Positions 1-6,513 of a stretch of DNA of 13,833 nt are shown piece by piece. Positions within the stretch are counted from its first letter, which is position 1. The number at the start of each line of letters is the position of its first letter. The notes under the pieces are model-generated. The model did not search any database. It was not told where the DNA came from and saw only the letters and a list, made by a program, of their open reading frames with translations. This DNA is from Trebonia sp. (GTDB lineage: Bacteria > Actinomycetota > Actinomycetes > Streptosporangiales > Streptosporangiaceae). The translations under genes were made by a program, and so were the position numbers. Location: the NCBI GenBank assembly GCA_030043595.1, contig JASHXJ010000129.1, forward strand, positions 1-13,833. Reading direction: 5' to 3'.

Positions 1-1154
1 CGGGCCCGCCGCCATACCCTGCCCAGCAGCAGCCGCAGCTTTCCCGGCAGGAGCCAGCCAAGCCGGAATCGCGGCCGCACCAGCCGGATCAGCCCGGCCC
101 GGCCCCGCGGCCGGCGTCGGCCCGGCTCAACTCGAAGTACACCTTCGAGACCTTCGTCATCGGCTCGAGCAACCGTTTCGCGCACGCGGCCGCCGTCGCG
201 GTCGCGGAGGCTCCGGCCAAGGCCTACAACCCGCTGTTCATCTACGGCGACTCCGGGCTGGGCAAGACCCACCTGCTGCACGCCATCGGGCATTACGCGC
301 AGACGCTCTACTCCGGGCTCAGGGTCAGGTACGTCAGCTCGGAGGAGTTCACCAACGACTTCATCAACATGATCAGGGACGGCAAGCAGGACGGTTTCCG
401 GCGCCGGTACCGCGACGTGGACGTGCTGCTCGTGGACGACATCCAGTTCCTGGAGAACAAGGAAGGGACCCAGGAGGAGTTCTTCCACACGTTCAACACC
501 CTGCACAATGCCAGCAAGCAGATCGTGATCTCAAGCGACCGCGCCCCCAAGCGCCTGGTCACGCTGGAGGACCGGCTGCGCAGCCGGTTCGAGTGGGGAC
601 TGCTGACCGATGTCCAGCCCCCTGAACTCGAGACCCGCATCGCCATCTTGCGCAAGAAGGCGGTCCAGGAGGGCCTCAACGCGCCAGCCGACGTCCTCGA
701 GTACATCGCCAGCCGGATCTCGACCAACATCAGGGAGCTCGAGGGCGCGCTCATCCGGGTCACGGCCTTCGCGAGCCTCAACCGGCAGAGCGTCGACCTG
801 CAACTGGCCGAGATCGTCCTCAAGGACCTCATCCCCGAGACGCAGGGCCCGCAGATCAACGCGGCGACGATCATGGGGCAGACCGCCGCGTACTTCGGCC
901 TGTCGATCGAGGACCTGTGCGGCACGAGCCGGTCGCGGGTCCTCGTGACGGCCAGGCATATCGCGATGTACCTGTGCCGGGAGCTGACCGATCTGTCGCT
1001 GCCCAAGATCGGCCAGCAGTTCGGCGGGCGCGACCACACCACCGTCATCAACGCGGACCGCAAGATCCGCTCGCTGATGGCCGAGCGGCGCTCCATCTAC
1101 ACCCAGGTGACCGAGCTCACCAACCGCATCAAGCAGCAGGCGCGCGCCGGATGA
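1..1154 (+). CDS. dnaA: Chromosomal replication initiator DnaA, 5'-truncated by window edge
   Basis: DnaA is the AAA+ ATPase that binds DnaA boxes at oriC, unwinds the origin and starts helicase loading. The reading frame is already open at base 3, so domain I and the true start lie upstream. Bases 3-120 encode a Pro/Gln-rich stretch typical of the flexible domain II. Then come Walker A (GDSGLGKT, 246-269), Walker B (VLLVDD, 423-440), a sensor-1-like ISSDRAPK, and the SRFEWG segment holding the arginine finger. The domain IV helix-turn-helix carries the DnaA signature GRDHTTV (1026-1046). The stop is TGA at 1152-1154. The protein is colinear with actinobacterial DnaA throughout the visible part, with no frameshift. 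The start and autoregulatory promoter cannot be judged here. Confidence 0.98.
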   Translation, partial: GPPPYPAQQQPQLSRQEPAKPESRPHQPDQPGPAPRPASARLNSKYTFETFVIGSSNRFAHAAAVAVAEAPAKAYNPLFIYGDSGLGKTHLLHAIGHYAQTLYSGLRVRYVSSEEFTNDFINMIRDGKQDGFRRRYRDVDVLLVDDIQFLENKEGTQEEFFHTFNTLHNASKQIVISSDRAPKRLVTLEDRLRSRFEWGLLTDVQPPELETRIAILRKKAVQEGLNAPADVLEYIASRISTNIRELEGALIRVTAFASLNRQSVDLQLAEIVLKDLIPETQGPQINAATIMGQTAAYFGLSIEDLCGTSRSRVLVTARHIAMYLCRELTDLSLPKIGQQFGGRDHTTVINADRKIRSLMAERRSIYTQVTELTNRIKQQARAG

Positions 1155-1179
1155 CCACGCCAGGGCTGTGCACACAGGT

Positions 1180-1188
1180 TGTGGAAAA
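1180..1188 (-). promoter_or_regulatory. DnaA box, consensus match
   Basis: The minus strand reads TTTTCCACA, a full match to the general consensus TTWTNCACA. Two weaker neighbours flank it: CTGTGCACA on the plus strand at 1166-1174 and TGCTCCACA on the minus strand at 1192-1200. Together they form a small cluster immediately downstream of the dnaA stop. Confidence 0.65.
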
Positions 1189-1343
1189 CGCTGTGGAGCA
1201 GCGCGGGAGATCCGGGGACAGTACGTGGGTAACGCGGGAAAGGCCGCGGCGCACGCACAGCCGGACGTCGTCTATCCCCGGCCCGGGCACAGCGGCCGCG
1301 GCCAGGATAACGCTGTCTACCAGCGATAACGGCCGCATCCCCA

Positions 1344-1352
1344 GTTTCCACA
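1344..1352 (+). promoter_or_regulatory. DnaA box-like site
   Basis: GTTTCCACA differs from TTTTCCACA at the first position only. It lies in the dnaA-dnaN spacer next to the least GC-rich segment, about 107 bp upstream of the dnaN start. Confidence 0.5.
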
Positions 1353-1418
1353 GCCCCTATGACTACGACGTACTTCTAGGTAAAGAGATCCCAGGAAACC
1401 GTAGGTTCGCGGTCGGCT

Positions 1419-1427
1419 TGAGGACAA
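1419..1427 (-). promoter_or_regulatory. DnaA box-like site near dnaN
   Basis: The minus strand reads TTGTCCTCA, one mismatch (position 7) from TTGTCCACA, the actinobacterial form of the box. It is 31 bp upstream of the dnaN start codon. Confidence 0.4.
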
Positions 1428-1458
1428 AGCCGAGGCCGCAACCGGCAGGAGGCAACCC

Positions 1459-2580
1459 GTGAAGCTCCAGGTTGAGCGTGACCCACTCGCTGAGGCCGTG
1501 GCATGGACCGCCCGCGCGCTCCCGGCGCGTCCCACGGCCCCCGTACTGGCCGGCATGCGGCTGGAGGCGGGCAGCGAACTGACCCTGTCCACCTTCGACT
1601 ATGAGGTCTCCGCCCAGGCGACGATCCCGCTGGCCGCGGACGAGCCCGGCACCGTGCTGGTGTCCGGCCGGCTGCTCGCCGAGATCGTACGCAGCCTGCC
1701 CGCCAAGCCGGTGGACCTGTCCACCGACGGCGCGCGCACCACCCTGCGCTGTGGCAGCGCCACGTTCACGCTCATGCTGCTCCCCGCTGAGGAGTACCCG
1801 ACGCTGCCCGACATGCCGCAGACGACCGGCACGGTCGGCGCCGACGCGTTCGCCTCGGCGATCAGCCAGGTGGCCATCGCCGCCGGTCGCGACGACACGC
1901 TGCCCGCACTGACCGGCATCCGGGTGGAGATCGCCGGCGACATGCTGACCCTGGTCGCCACCGACCGGTACCGGCTGGCCGTCAGGGAGCTGCGGTGGAC
2001 CCCCGCGGTACCCGCGCTGAACACCGCAGTCCTGGTTCCCGCCCGCGTCCTTGGCGACACTGCCCGCGCGCTGACCAGCGGTGCCGAGGTGTCGGTCGCG
2101 CTGGCCACCGCCGAGGGCAACAGCACCGACGGGATCATCGGGTTCGAGGGATCCGGGCGCAAGACCACGACCCGCCTGCTGTCCGGCGAGTACCCCAGGT
2201 ATCAGAGCCTGCTGCCCAGCGAGTTCTCCGCGGTCGCCGAGCTGCCCGCCGCGCCGTTCGCGGACGCGGTCAAGCGGGTGGCGCTCGTCGCCGAGCGGAA
2301 CACCCCGGTCCGCCTCACGTTCAGCGCGGGCGAGGTGCTGCTCGAGGCGGGCACCGGCGACGAGGCGCAGGCCAGCGAGGCAATCGGCGCCTCCTACGAC
2401 GGCGAGGACATGCAGATCGCGTTCAACCCGCAGTACCTGCTCGACGGCATCGGCGCGATCGACTCCGACATGGCCAGGGTCTCGTTCACGACGCCGACCA
2501 GGCCCGCGGTGATCACCGGCAAGGGCGAGGCACAGCCCGACTACCGCTACGTGCTGATGCCGATCCGTTCGGCTGGCTAG
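1459..2580 (+). CDS. dnaN: DNA polymerase III beta subunit (sliding clamp)
   Basis: DnaN forms the ring-shaped dimer that tethers polymerase III and other enzymes to DNA. The 373-residue product has the usual length for three repeated clamp domains. It begins MKLQVERDPLAEAV and ends RYVLMPIRSAG, close to the usual actinobacterial ends; the final MPIR-type tail is a conserved clamp feature. I chose the GTG at 1459 because GGAGG at 1448-1452 sits 6 bp upstream and the protein begins where clamps normally begin. recF follows after 41 bp with no gnd gene between. Nothing is missing or broken in the frame. Confidence 0.98.
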   Translation: MKLQVERDPLAEAVAWTARALPARPTAPVLAGMRLEAGSELTLSTFDYEVSAQATIPLAADEPGTVLVSGRLLAEIVRSLPAKPVDLSTDGARTTLRCGSATFTLMLLPAEEYPTLPDMPQTTGTVGADAFASAISQVAIAAGRDDTLPALTGIRVEIAGDMLTLVATDRYRLAVRELRWTPAVPALNTAVLVPARVLGDTARALTSGAEVSVALATAEGNSTDGIIGFEGSGRKTTTRLLSGEYPRYQSLLPSEFSAVAELPAAPFADAVKRVALVAERNTPVRLTFSAGEVLLEAGTGDEAQASEAIGASYDGEDMQIAFNPQYLLDGIGAIDSDMARVSFTTPTRPAVITGKGEAQPDYRYVLMPIRSAG

Positions 2581-2608
2581 GAACGGGTCCGGGGACGGCG
2601 GAGCCAAG

Positions 2609-2614
2609 TACGCT
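2609..2614 (+). promoter_or_regulatory. Possible -10 element for leaderless recF transcript
   Basis: TACGCT fits the actinobacterial TAnnnT -10 pattern and ends exactly 7 nt before the recF ATG, which would start transcription at or next to the start codon. No convincing -35 is visible. The purine-rich GAAGG at 2616-2620 is only 1 nt from ATG, too close for a normal ribosome-binding site, which favours a leaderless message. The same geometry occurs before the Fpg-family gene at 11923. Confidence 0.35.
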
Positions 2615-2621
2615 CGAAGGC

Positions 2622-3821
2622 ATGCATCTCACCCGGCTGGCCCTGGCGGACTTCCGCTCGTACCAGAGCGCGGACGTGACGCTACAGCCGGGTGTGACGA
2701 TCTTCAGCGGGCCGAACGGGGAGGGCAAGACCAACCTGGTGGAGGCCGTCGGCTACGTCGCGACGCTGGCCAGCCACCGCGTGGCACACGACGCCCCGCT
2801 GGTCAGGCAGGGCGCGGAGCGTGCGATCATCCGCGCGAACGTGCGCGGCGCGGCCAGCGACGCGCTCGTCGAGATCGAGCTGAACCCGGGCCGGGCGAAC
2901 CGTGTCCGGCTCAACCGCGCCCCGCTCACCAGGCCCCGGGAGGTGCTCGGCGTGCTGCGCACGGTGCTCTTCGCGCCGGAAGACCTGGCCCTGGTCAAGG
3001 GCGATCCGGGCGAGCGACGGCGCTTCCTTGACGACCTGCTGGTCGCGATGGCGCCCCGGTACGCCGCCGTGCGCGCCGACTACGACCGGGTGCTGCGGCA
3101 GCGCACCGCGCTGCTGAAATCCGTCGGGGCCGTCCCGAAGGCGGTGCGCAGCGGGAAGACAAGCACCCGTGAGACTGTCGTAAGCACTCTGGACGTGTGG
3201 GACGCGCAGCTGGCCCGGGCCGGCGCCGAGCTGCTTGTCGCCAGGGAGCACCTGGTGGCCGCGCTGCGGCCGCACGTCGAGCGCGCCTACACCGCGGTGT
3301 CGGGCGAGCGCGGGCCGGCCACCATCGGGTACCGGCGGTCGTTCGGTGAAGAAAGCCCGGATCGTTCGGGAGAAGACGAGGAGCCTGGCCACGCACGGCG
3401 GCTCAGCGTCGCGGCCGCAGCGCTGCGTGCGGCCCTCGCCGAGGTGCGGGACAGCGAGCTTGAGCGCGGCGTGTGCCTGGCCGGACCGCACCGCGACGAA
3501 CTGGACCTGGCCGTCCGCGGGCTGCCCGCGCGCGGGTACGCCAGCCATGGCGAGTCCTGGTCGCTCGCGCTGGCGCTGCGGCTGGCCAGCTTCGACCTGC
3601 TGCGGGCCGGCCCCGGCCGGGAGGATCCGGTGCTGATTCTCGACGACGTGTTCGCCGAGCTGGACGCGGGCCGCCGCGACCGGCTCGCCGCCCTGGTGGG
3701 CGGCGCGGAGCAGGTGCTCGTCACCGCCGCGGTGCCCGCCGACGTGCCGGACCTGCTCACCGGCGAGCGGTTCACCGTGTCCGGCGGCACGCTTGTCGCC
3801 GGGGCGGACCATGCGCCCTGA
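2622..3821 (+). CDS. recF: DNA replication and repair protein RecF
   Basis: RecF is an SMC-like ATPase that, with RecO and RecR, helps load RecA at single-strand gaps and restart stalled forks. The product is 399 residues. Walker A is GPNGEGKTN (residues 30-38), the ABC-type signature region is SHGESWSLALALRLA (from residue 308), and Walker B is LILDDVFAELD with the Asp pair at 341-342. The frame stays open upstream into dnaN, but the ATG at 2622 gives the canonical N-terminus MHLTRLALADFRSY, so longer starts are rejected. The 3' end overlaps the dciA start by 11 bp, which suggests translational coupling. Glu in place of Gln in the signature is, from memory, common in actinobacterial RecF. 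Confidence 0.97.
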   Translation: MHLTRLALADFRSYQSADVTLQPGVTIFSGPNGEGKTNLVEAVGYVATLASHRVAHDAPLVRQGAERAIIRANVRGAASDALVEIELNPGRANRVRLNRAPLTRPREVLGVLRTVLFAPEDLALVKGDPGERRRFLDDLLVAMAPRYAAVRADYDRVLRQRTALLKSVGAVPKAVRSGKTSTRETVVSTLDVWDAQLARAGAELLVAREHLVAALRPHVERAYTAVSGERGPATIGYRRSFGEESPDRSGEDEEPGHARRLSVAAAALRAALAEVRDSELERGVCLAGPHRDELDLAVRGLPARGYASHGESWSLALALRLASFDLLRAGPGREDPVLILDDVFAELDAGRRDRLAALVGGAEQVLVTAAVPADVPDLLTGERFTVSGGTLVAGADHAP

Positions 3822-4323
3822 ACCGGACCGCGTCCGGCTGGCCGCCGAGGCGCTGGCCCGGGCGCGAGCGGACGCATGGGCACGGGGCGAGCGCCCCCAG
3901 GGGGCTTCAGGGGGACGGGAAGTCCCCCTGATCGGGGGGCCAGGGGGGGGTCGCCCCCCCGGGGAAGCAGAGCGTCCGCGGCGGGAGGATCCGCAGTCGC
4001 TCACCACGGCCCTGGACGGGCTGCTGGCCGCGCGCGGGTGGGAGCAGCGGGCGGCGGTGGGGGCGGTGTTCGGCGGCTGGGCGCAGATCGTCGGCCCGCA
4101 GCTGGCGGCGCATACCCGGCCCGAGTCGTTCGACGACGGGGAGCTGGTCGTCAGCGCCGACTCTCCCGCGTGGGCGACCCAGGTGCGGCTGCTCGCACCG
4201 CAACTGGTCAGCCGGCTGGCCGAGGAACTCGGCACGGGCACGGTCCGCCGCGTCCGCGTCAAGGGGTCCAGGGGGTCGCCCCCCGGGGGAAACAAGGCCG
4301 CGAGAGTCCCTAACCACAGCTAA
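3811..4323 (+). CDS. dciA: DUF721/DciA-family protein, replicative helicase accessory
   Basis: DUF721 proteins (DciA) interact with the replicative helicase DnaB in bacteria lacking DnaC-type loaders. I start at ATG 3811, which overlaps the recF stop, the usual arrangement; a TTG at 3793 is possible but less likely. The product is about 170 residues. The conserved core runs from about residue 60 to 150, including DPQSLTTALDGLL, the GGWAQIVGPQLAAHT segment and SPAWATQVRLLAPQL. Residues about 27-52 are encoded by runs of G and C forming inverted repeats, giving a Gly/Pro-rich linker. The C-terminus after RVRVKG is also encoded by a related G/C palindrome and ends PNHS, rather than the basic tail with terminal DTYG I recall for actinobacterial relatives. 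G8 and C7 tracts make the frame prone to slippage or sequencing error. Confidence 0.88.
   Translation: MRPEPDRVRLAAEALARARADAWARGERPQGASGGREVPLIGGPGGGRPPGEAERPRREDPQSLTTALDGLLAARGWEQRAAVGAVFGGWAQIVGPQLAAHTRPESFDDGELVVSADSPAWATQVRLLAPQLVSRLAEELGTGTVRRVRVKGSRGSPPGGNKAARVPNHS
3908..3964. repeat. GC-rich palindromic repeat inside dciA (copy 1)
   Basis: A perfect 9-bp hairpin (CAGGGGGAC at 3908-3916 with GTCCCCCTG at 3922-3930, 5-nt loop) is followed by a second inverted repeat: a G8 run at 3943-3950, TCG, a C7 run at 3954-3960, then GGGG. The second part has the pattern CCA-G(n)-TCG-C(n)-GGGG, seen again at 4268-4289. The repeat is read through in frame by dciA. Confidence 0.7.
4268..4289. repeat. 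GC-rich palindromic repeat at dciA 3' end (copy 2)
   Basis: CCAGGGGGTCGCCCCCCGGGG follows the same CCA-G(n)-TCG-C(n)-GGGG pattern as 3940-3964 with shorter runs. It encodes the first part of the atypical DciA C-terminus and may also form a hairpin in the mRNA about 30 nt before the stop codon. Confidence 0.65.
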
Positions 4324-4326
4324 AAT
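4321..4326 (+). promoter_or_regulatory. Possible -10 element upstream of gyrB
   Basis: TAAAAT overlaps the dciA stop codon in a local A-rich patch (4320-4332) and fits TAnnnT. No clear -35 is visible. It would leave a gyrB leader of about 140 nt. The 151-bp gap before gyrB holds nothing else I can assign. Confidence 0.3.
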
Positions 4327-4474
4327 AGAAGATGGTCACGCGGACTGGGACTGCCGGTGGTCGCGGTCCTGCGCCGCCGCGTAACCGCAGCGCGGTACGG
4401 GCTTAACGGATCGCACCGCCGATCGTCCGGTCGCCGGGGGCCAGGGCGCTGCCTGAAGCAGGGATGGAGTTCCA

Positions 4475-6451
4475 TTGTCGTACGATGCGCGGTCGATCAC
4501 GGTACTCGAGGGCCTTGAGGCCGTTCGCAAGCGTCCCGGCATGTACATCGGCTCGACCGGTGAACGCGGACTCCATCACCTGGTCTACGAGGTTGTGGAC
4601 AACTCGGTGGACGAGGCGCTGGCCGGCTTCGCCGATGACATCGAGGTGACGCTGCTCGCCGACGGCGGGGTCCGGGTGCGGGACAACGGTCGCGGCATCC
4701 CTGTTGACGAGCACCCGGTCGAGAAGCGCCCGGCGCTCGAGGTCGTGCTGACCACGCTGCACGCCGGGGGCAAGTTCGACGGCAAGTCGTATGCCGTCTC
4801 CGGCGGCCTGCACGGGGTCGGCGTCTCCGTGGTGAACGCGCTGTCGGCCAGGCTCGACGTGGAGGTCCGCAAGGACGGGTACGTGTGGTCGCAGTCCTAC
4901 GCGGGCGGCACCCCGGTCGCGCCGCTCGCCCGCGGCGAGGAGACGTCGGAGACGGGAACGACGACGACGTTCTGGCCGGACGCGTCCATCTTCGAGACCA
5001 CCGACTGGTCATTCGAGACGCTGTCGCGCCGGCTGCAGGAGATGGCTTTCCTCAACCGGGGCCTGCGGATCTCGCTGACCGACGAGCGGCCGCGGGCGGC
5101 CTCCGACGATGACGACGCCGACGTCCTGCCCGGTGCGGCCGTCGGCAAGGCGCGCGTCATCGTCTACCAGTACGCCGGCGGCATCGCCGACTTCGTGCGC
5201 TACCTGAACGCGTCCAAGGAGCCGGTACACGGCTCGGTCATCGAGTTCGCCGACGAGCAGCTCGGCATGTCGGTCGAGATCGCGATGCAGTGGAACGCCT
5301 CGTACACCGAGGGCGTGCACACGTTCGCGAACACGATCAACACCACCGAGGGCGGCACCCACGAGGAGGGGTTCCGCGCGGCGCTCACTTCGGTGGTCAA
5401 CAGGTACGCGCGGGATCAGAAGCTGCTGAAGGAGAAAGAGGACAACCTCACCGGCGAGGACGTCCGCGAGGGGCTCACCGCGATCGTCTCGATCAAGCTG
5501 GCCGAGCCGCAGTTCGAGGGGCAGACCAAGACCAAGCTCGGCAACACCGAGGCCAAGTCGTTCGTGCAGCGGGTGGCCAACGACCACCTGCGCGACTGGT
5601 TCGACCGCAACCCGGGTGAGGCCAAGGACATCATCAACAAGGCGAGCCAGGCCGCCAGGGCACGGATCGCCGCGCGGCAGGCGCGTGACCTGACCCGGCG
5701 CAAGTCAGCGATGGAATCCAACGGGCTGCCCGGCAAGCTGGCGGACTGCCAGTCCACCGATCCGTCGCGGTCTGAGGTCTACGTGGTCGAGGGCGACTCG
5801 GCGGGCGGTTCGGCGAAGGGCGGCCGGGACCCGCAGTTCCAGGCCATCCTCCCGATCCGCGGCAAGATCATCAACGTTGAGAAGTCGCGCATCGACCGGG
5901 TCCTCAAGAACACTGAGGTTCAGTCGCTGATCACCGCGCTTGGCGCCGGCATCCACGACGAGTTCGACATCACCAAGCTCCGCTACCACAAGATCATCCT
6001 GATGGCGGACGCCGACGTGGACGGCCAGCACATCCGGACGCTGCTGCTCACGCTGCTGTTCCGGTTCATGAAGCCGCTCATCGAAGCCGGCCACGTCTAC
6101 CTGGCCCAGCCGCCGCTGTACAAGATCAAGTGGGAAGGGCGCGGGGTCGACCCAGGGTACGCGTTCTCCGACGCCGAACGCGACCGGCAGATCGAGGCCG
6201 GCATCGCCGACGGGCGCAAGGACCCGCGGCCGCGCGACGGTGTGCAGCGGTTCAAGGGCCTTGGCGAGATGAACGCCGAGGAGCTCTGGGACACCACGAT
6301 GAACCCGGCGCGGCGCGTGCTGCTGCAGGTGACCCTTGACGACGCCGCACAGGCGGACGAGTTGTTCAGCGTGCTGATGGGCGAGGACGTCGAGTCGCGG
6401 CGGTCGTTCATCACCCGGAACGCCAAGGACGTCCGGTTCCTGGACATTTAG
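4475..6451 (+). CDS. gyrB: DNA gyrase subunit B
   Basis: GyrB is the ATPase subunit of DNA gyrase, which introduces negative supercoils and relaxes positive ones ahead of forks. The product is 658 residues. The GHKL ATPase domain shows EVVDNSVDEA (predicted catalytic Glu39, Mg-binding Asn43), DNGRGIP (70-76) and LHGVGVSVVNAL. The transducer has QTKTKLGN. The TOPRIM domain has EGDSAG (Glu439) and DADVDG (Asp512, 514, 516), and the C-terminus ends RNAKDVRFLDI. Start choice is forced: an in-frame TGA at 4454-4456 leaves TTG 4475 as the only reasonable initiator, with GGAG at 4466-4469 placed 5 nt upstream. TTG may limit expression. Position next to gyrA at the origin and the motifs favour GyrB over ParE. 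Confidence 0.97.
   Translation: MSYDARSITVLEGLEAVRKRPGMYIGSTGERGLHHLVYEVVDNSVDEALAGFADDIEVTLLADGGVRVRDNGRGIPVDEHPVEKRPALEVVLTTLHAGGKFDGKSYAVSGGLHGVGVSVVNALSARLDVEVRKDGYVWSQSYAGGTPVAPLARGEETSETGTTTTFWPDASIFETTDWSFETLSRRLQEMAFLNRGLRISLTDERPRAASDDDDADVLPGAAVGKARVIVYQYAGGIADFVRYLNASKEPVHGSVIEFADEQLGMSVEIAMQWNASYTEGVHTFANTINTTEGGTHEEGFRAALTSVVNRYARDQKLLKEKEDNLTGEDVREGLTAIVSIKLAEPQFEGQTKTKLGNTEAKSFVQRVANDHLRDWFDRNPGEAKDIINKASQAARARIAARQARDLTRRKSAMESNGLPGKLADCQSTDPSRSEVYVVEGDSAGGSAKGGRDPQFQAILPIRGKIINVEKSRIDRVLKNTEVQSLITALGAGIHDEFDITKLRYHKIILMADADVDGQHIRTLLLTLLFRFMKPLIEAGHVYLAQPPLYKIKWEGRGVDPGYAFSDAERDRQIEAGIADGRKDPRPRDGVQRFKGLGEMNAEELWDTTMNPARRVLLQVTLDDAAQADELFSVLMGEDVESRRSFITRNAKDVRFLDI
4594..4602 (-). 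promoter_or_regulatory. DnaA box sequence inside gyrB
   Basis: The minus strand reads TTGTCCACA, a perfect match to the actinobacterial DnaA box, within the codons for the invariant VVDN segment of GyrB. Protein conservation and GC-rich codon choice may produce it by chance. Confidence 0.3.
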
Positions 6452-6456
6452 GGGAA

Positions 6457-6485
6457 CTGAGAATCCACTGTTCGTTCTGGATAAT
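6457..6485 (+). promoter_or_regulatory. Probable promoter for gyrA
   Basis: The -35 candidate CTGAGA (6457-6462, 4 of 6 to TTGACA) and the -10 candidate GATAAT (6480-6485, 5 of 6 to TATAAT) are separated by 17 bp. They sit in an AT-rich patch that stands out from the GC-rich surroundings. Transcription would start near 6492, giving gyrA a short leader and some independence from gyrB. Confidence 0.5.
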
Positions 6486-6513
6486 TTGATTGTGATCTCT
6501 GAGGGGTTGCGAA

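Larger units (their letters stand above)
1155..1458. other. dnaA-dnaN spacer, probable oriC (compact)
   Basis: In most actinobacteria the replication origin lies between dnaA and dnaN, so this 304-bp gene-free stretch is the expected oriC. I see a cluster of DnaA-box-like 9-mers just after dnaA (1166-1200), one near 1344 and one near 1419. GATAACG occurs twice (1306-1312 and 1325-1331). The least GC-rich part is about 1358-1392, a modest candidate for the unwinding element. Box number and length are small beside the many-box origins known in Streptomyces. That this spacer is oriC is inferred from position and boxes; part of the origin could lie upstream of dnaA, outside the window. Confidence 0.6.

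Noticed and set aside
1363..2607. 414-codon minus-strand open frame opposite dnaN
   Set aside because: It is antisense to an unmistakable dnaN and is open only because of GC-rich codon bias; its translation shows no domain pattern.
1995..2621. Upstream in-frame extension of recF into dnaN
   Set aside because: It overlaps dnaN in another frame, and the canonical RecF N-terminus starts at 2622.
2682..4295. 537-codon minus-strand open frame opposite recF and dciA
   Set aside because: It is a shadow of two well-supported plus-strand genes.
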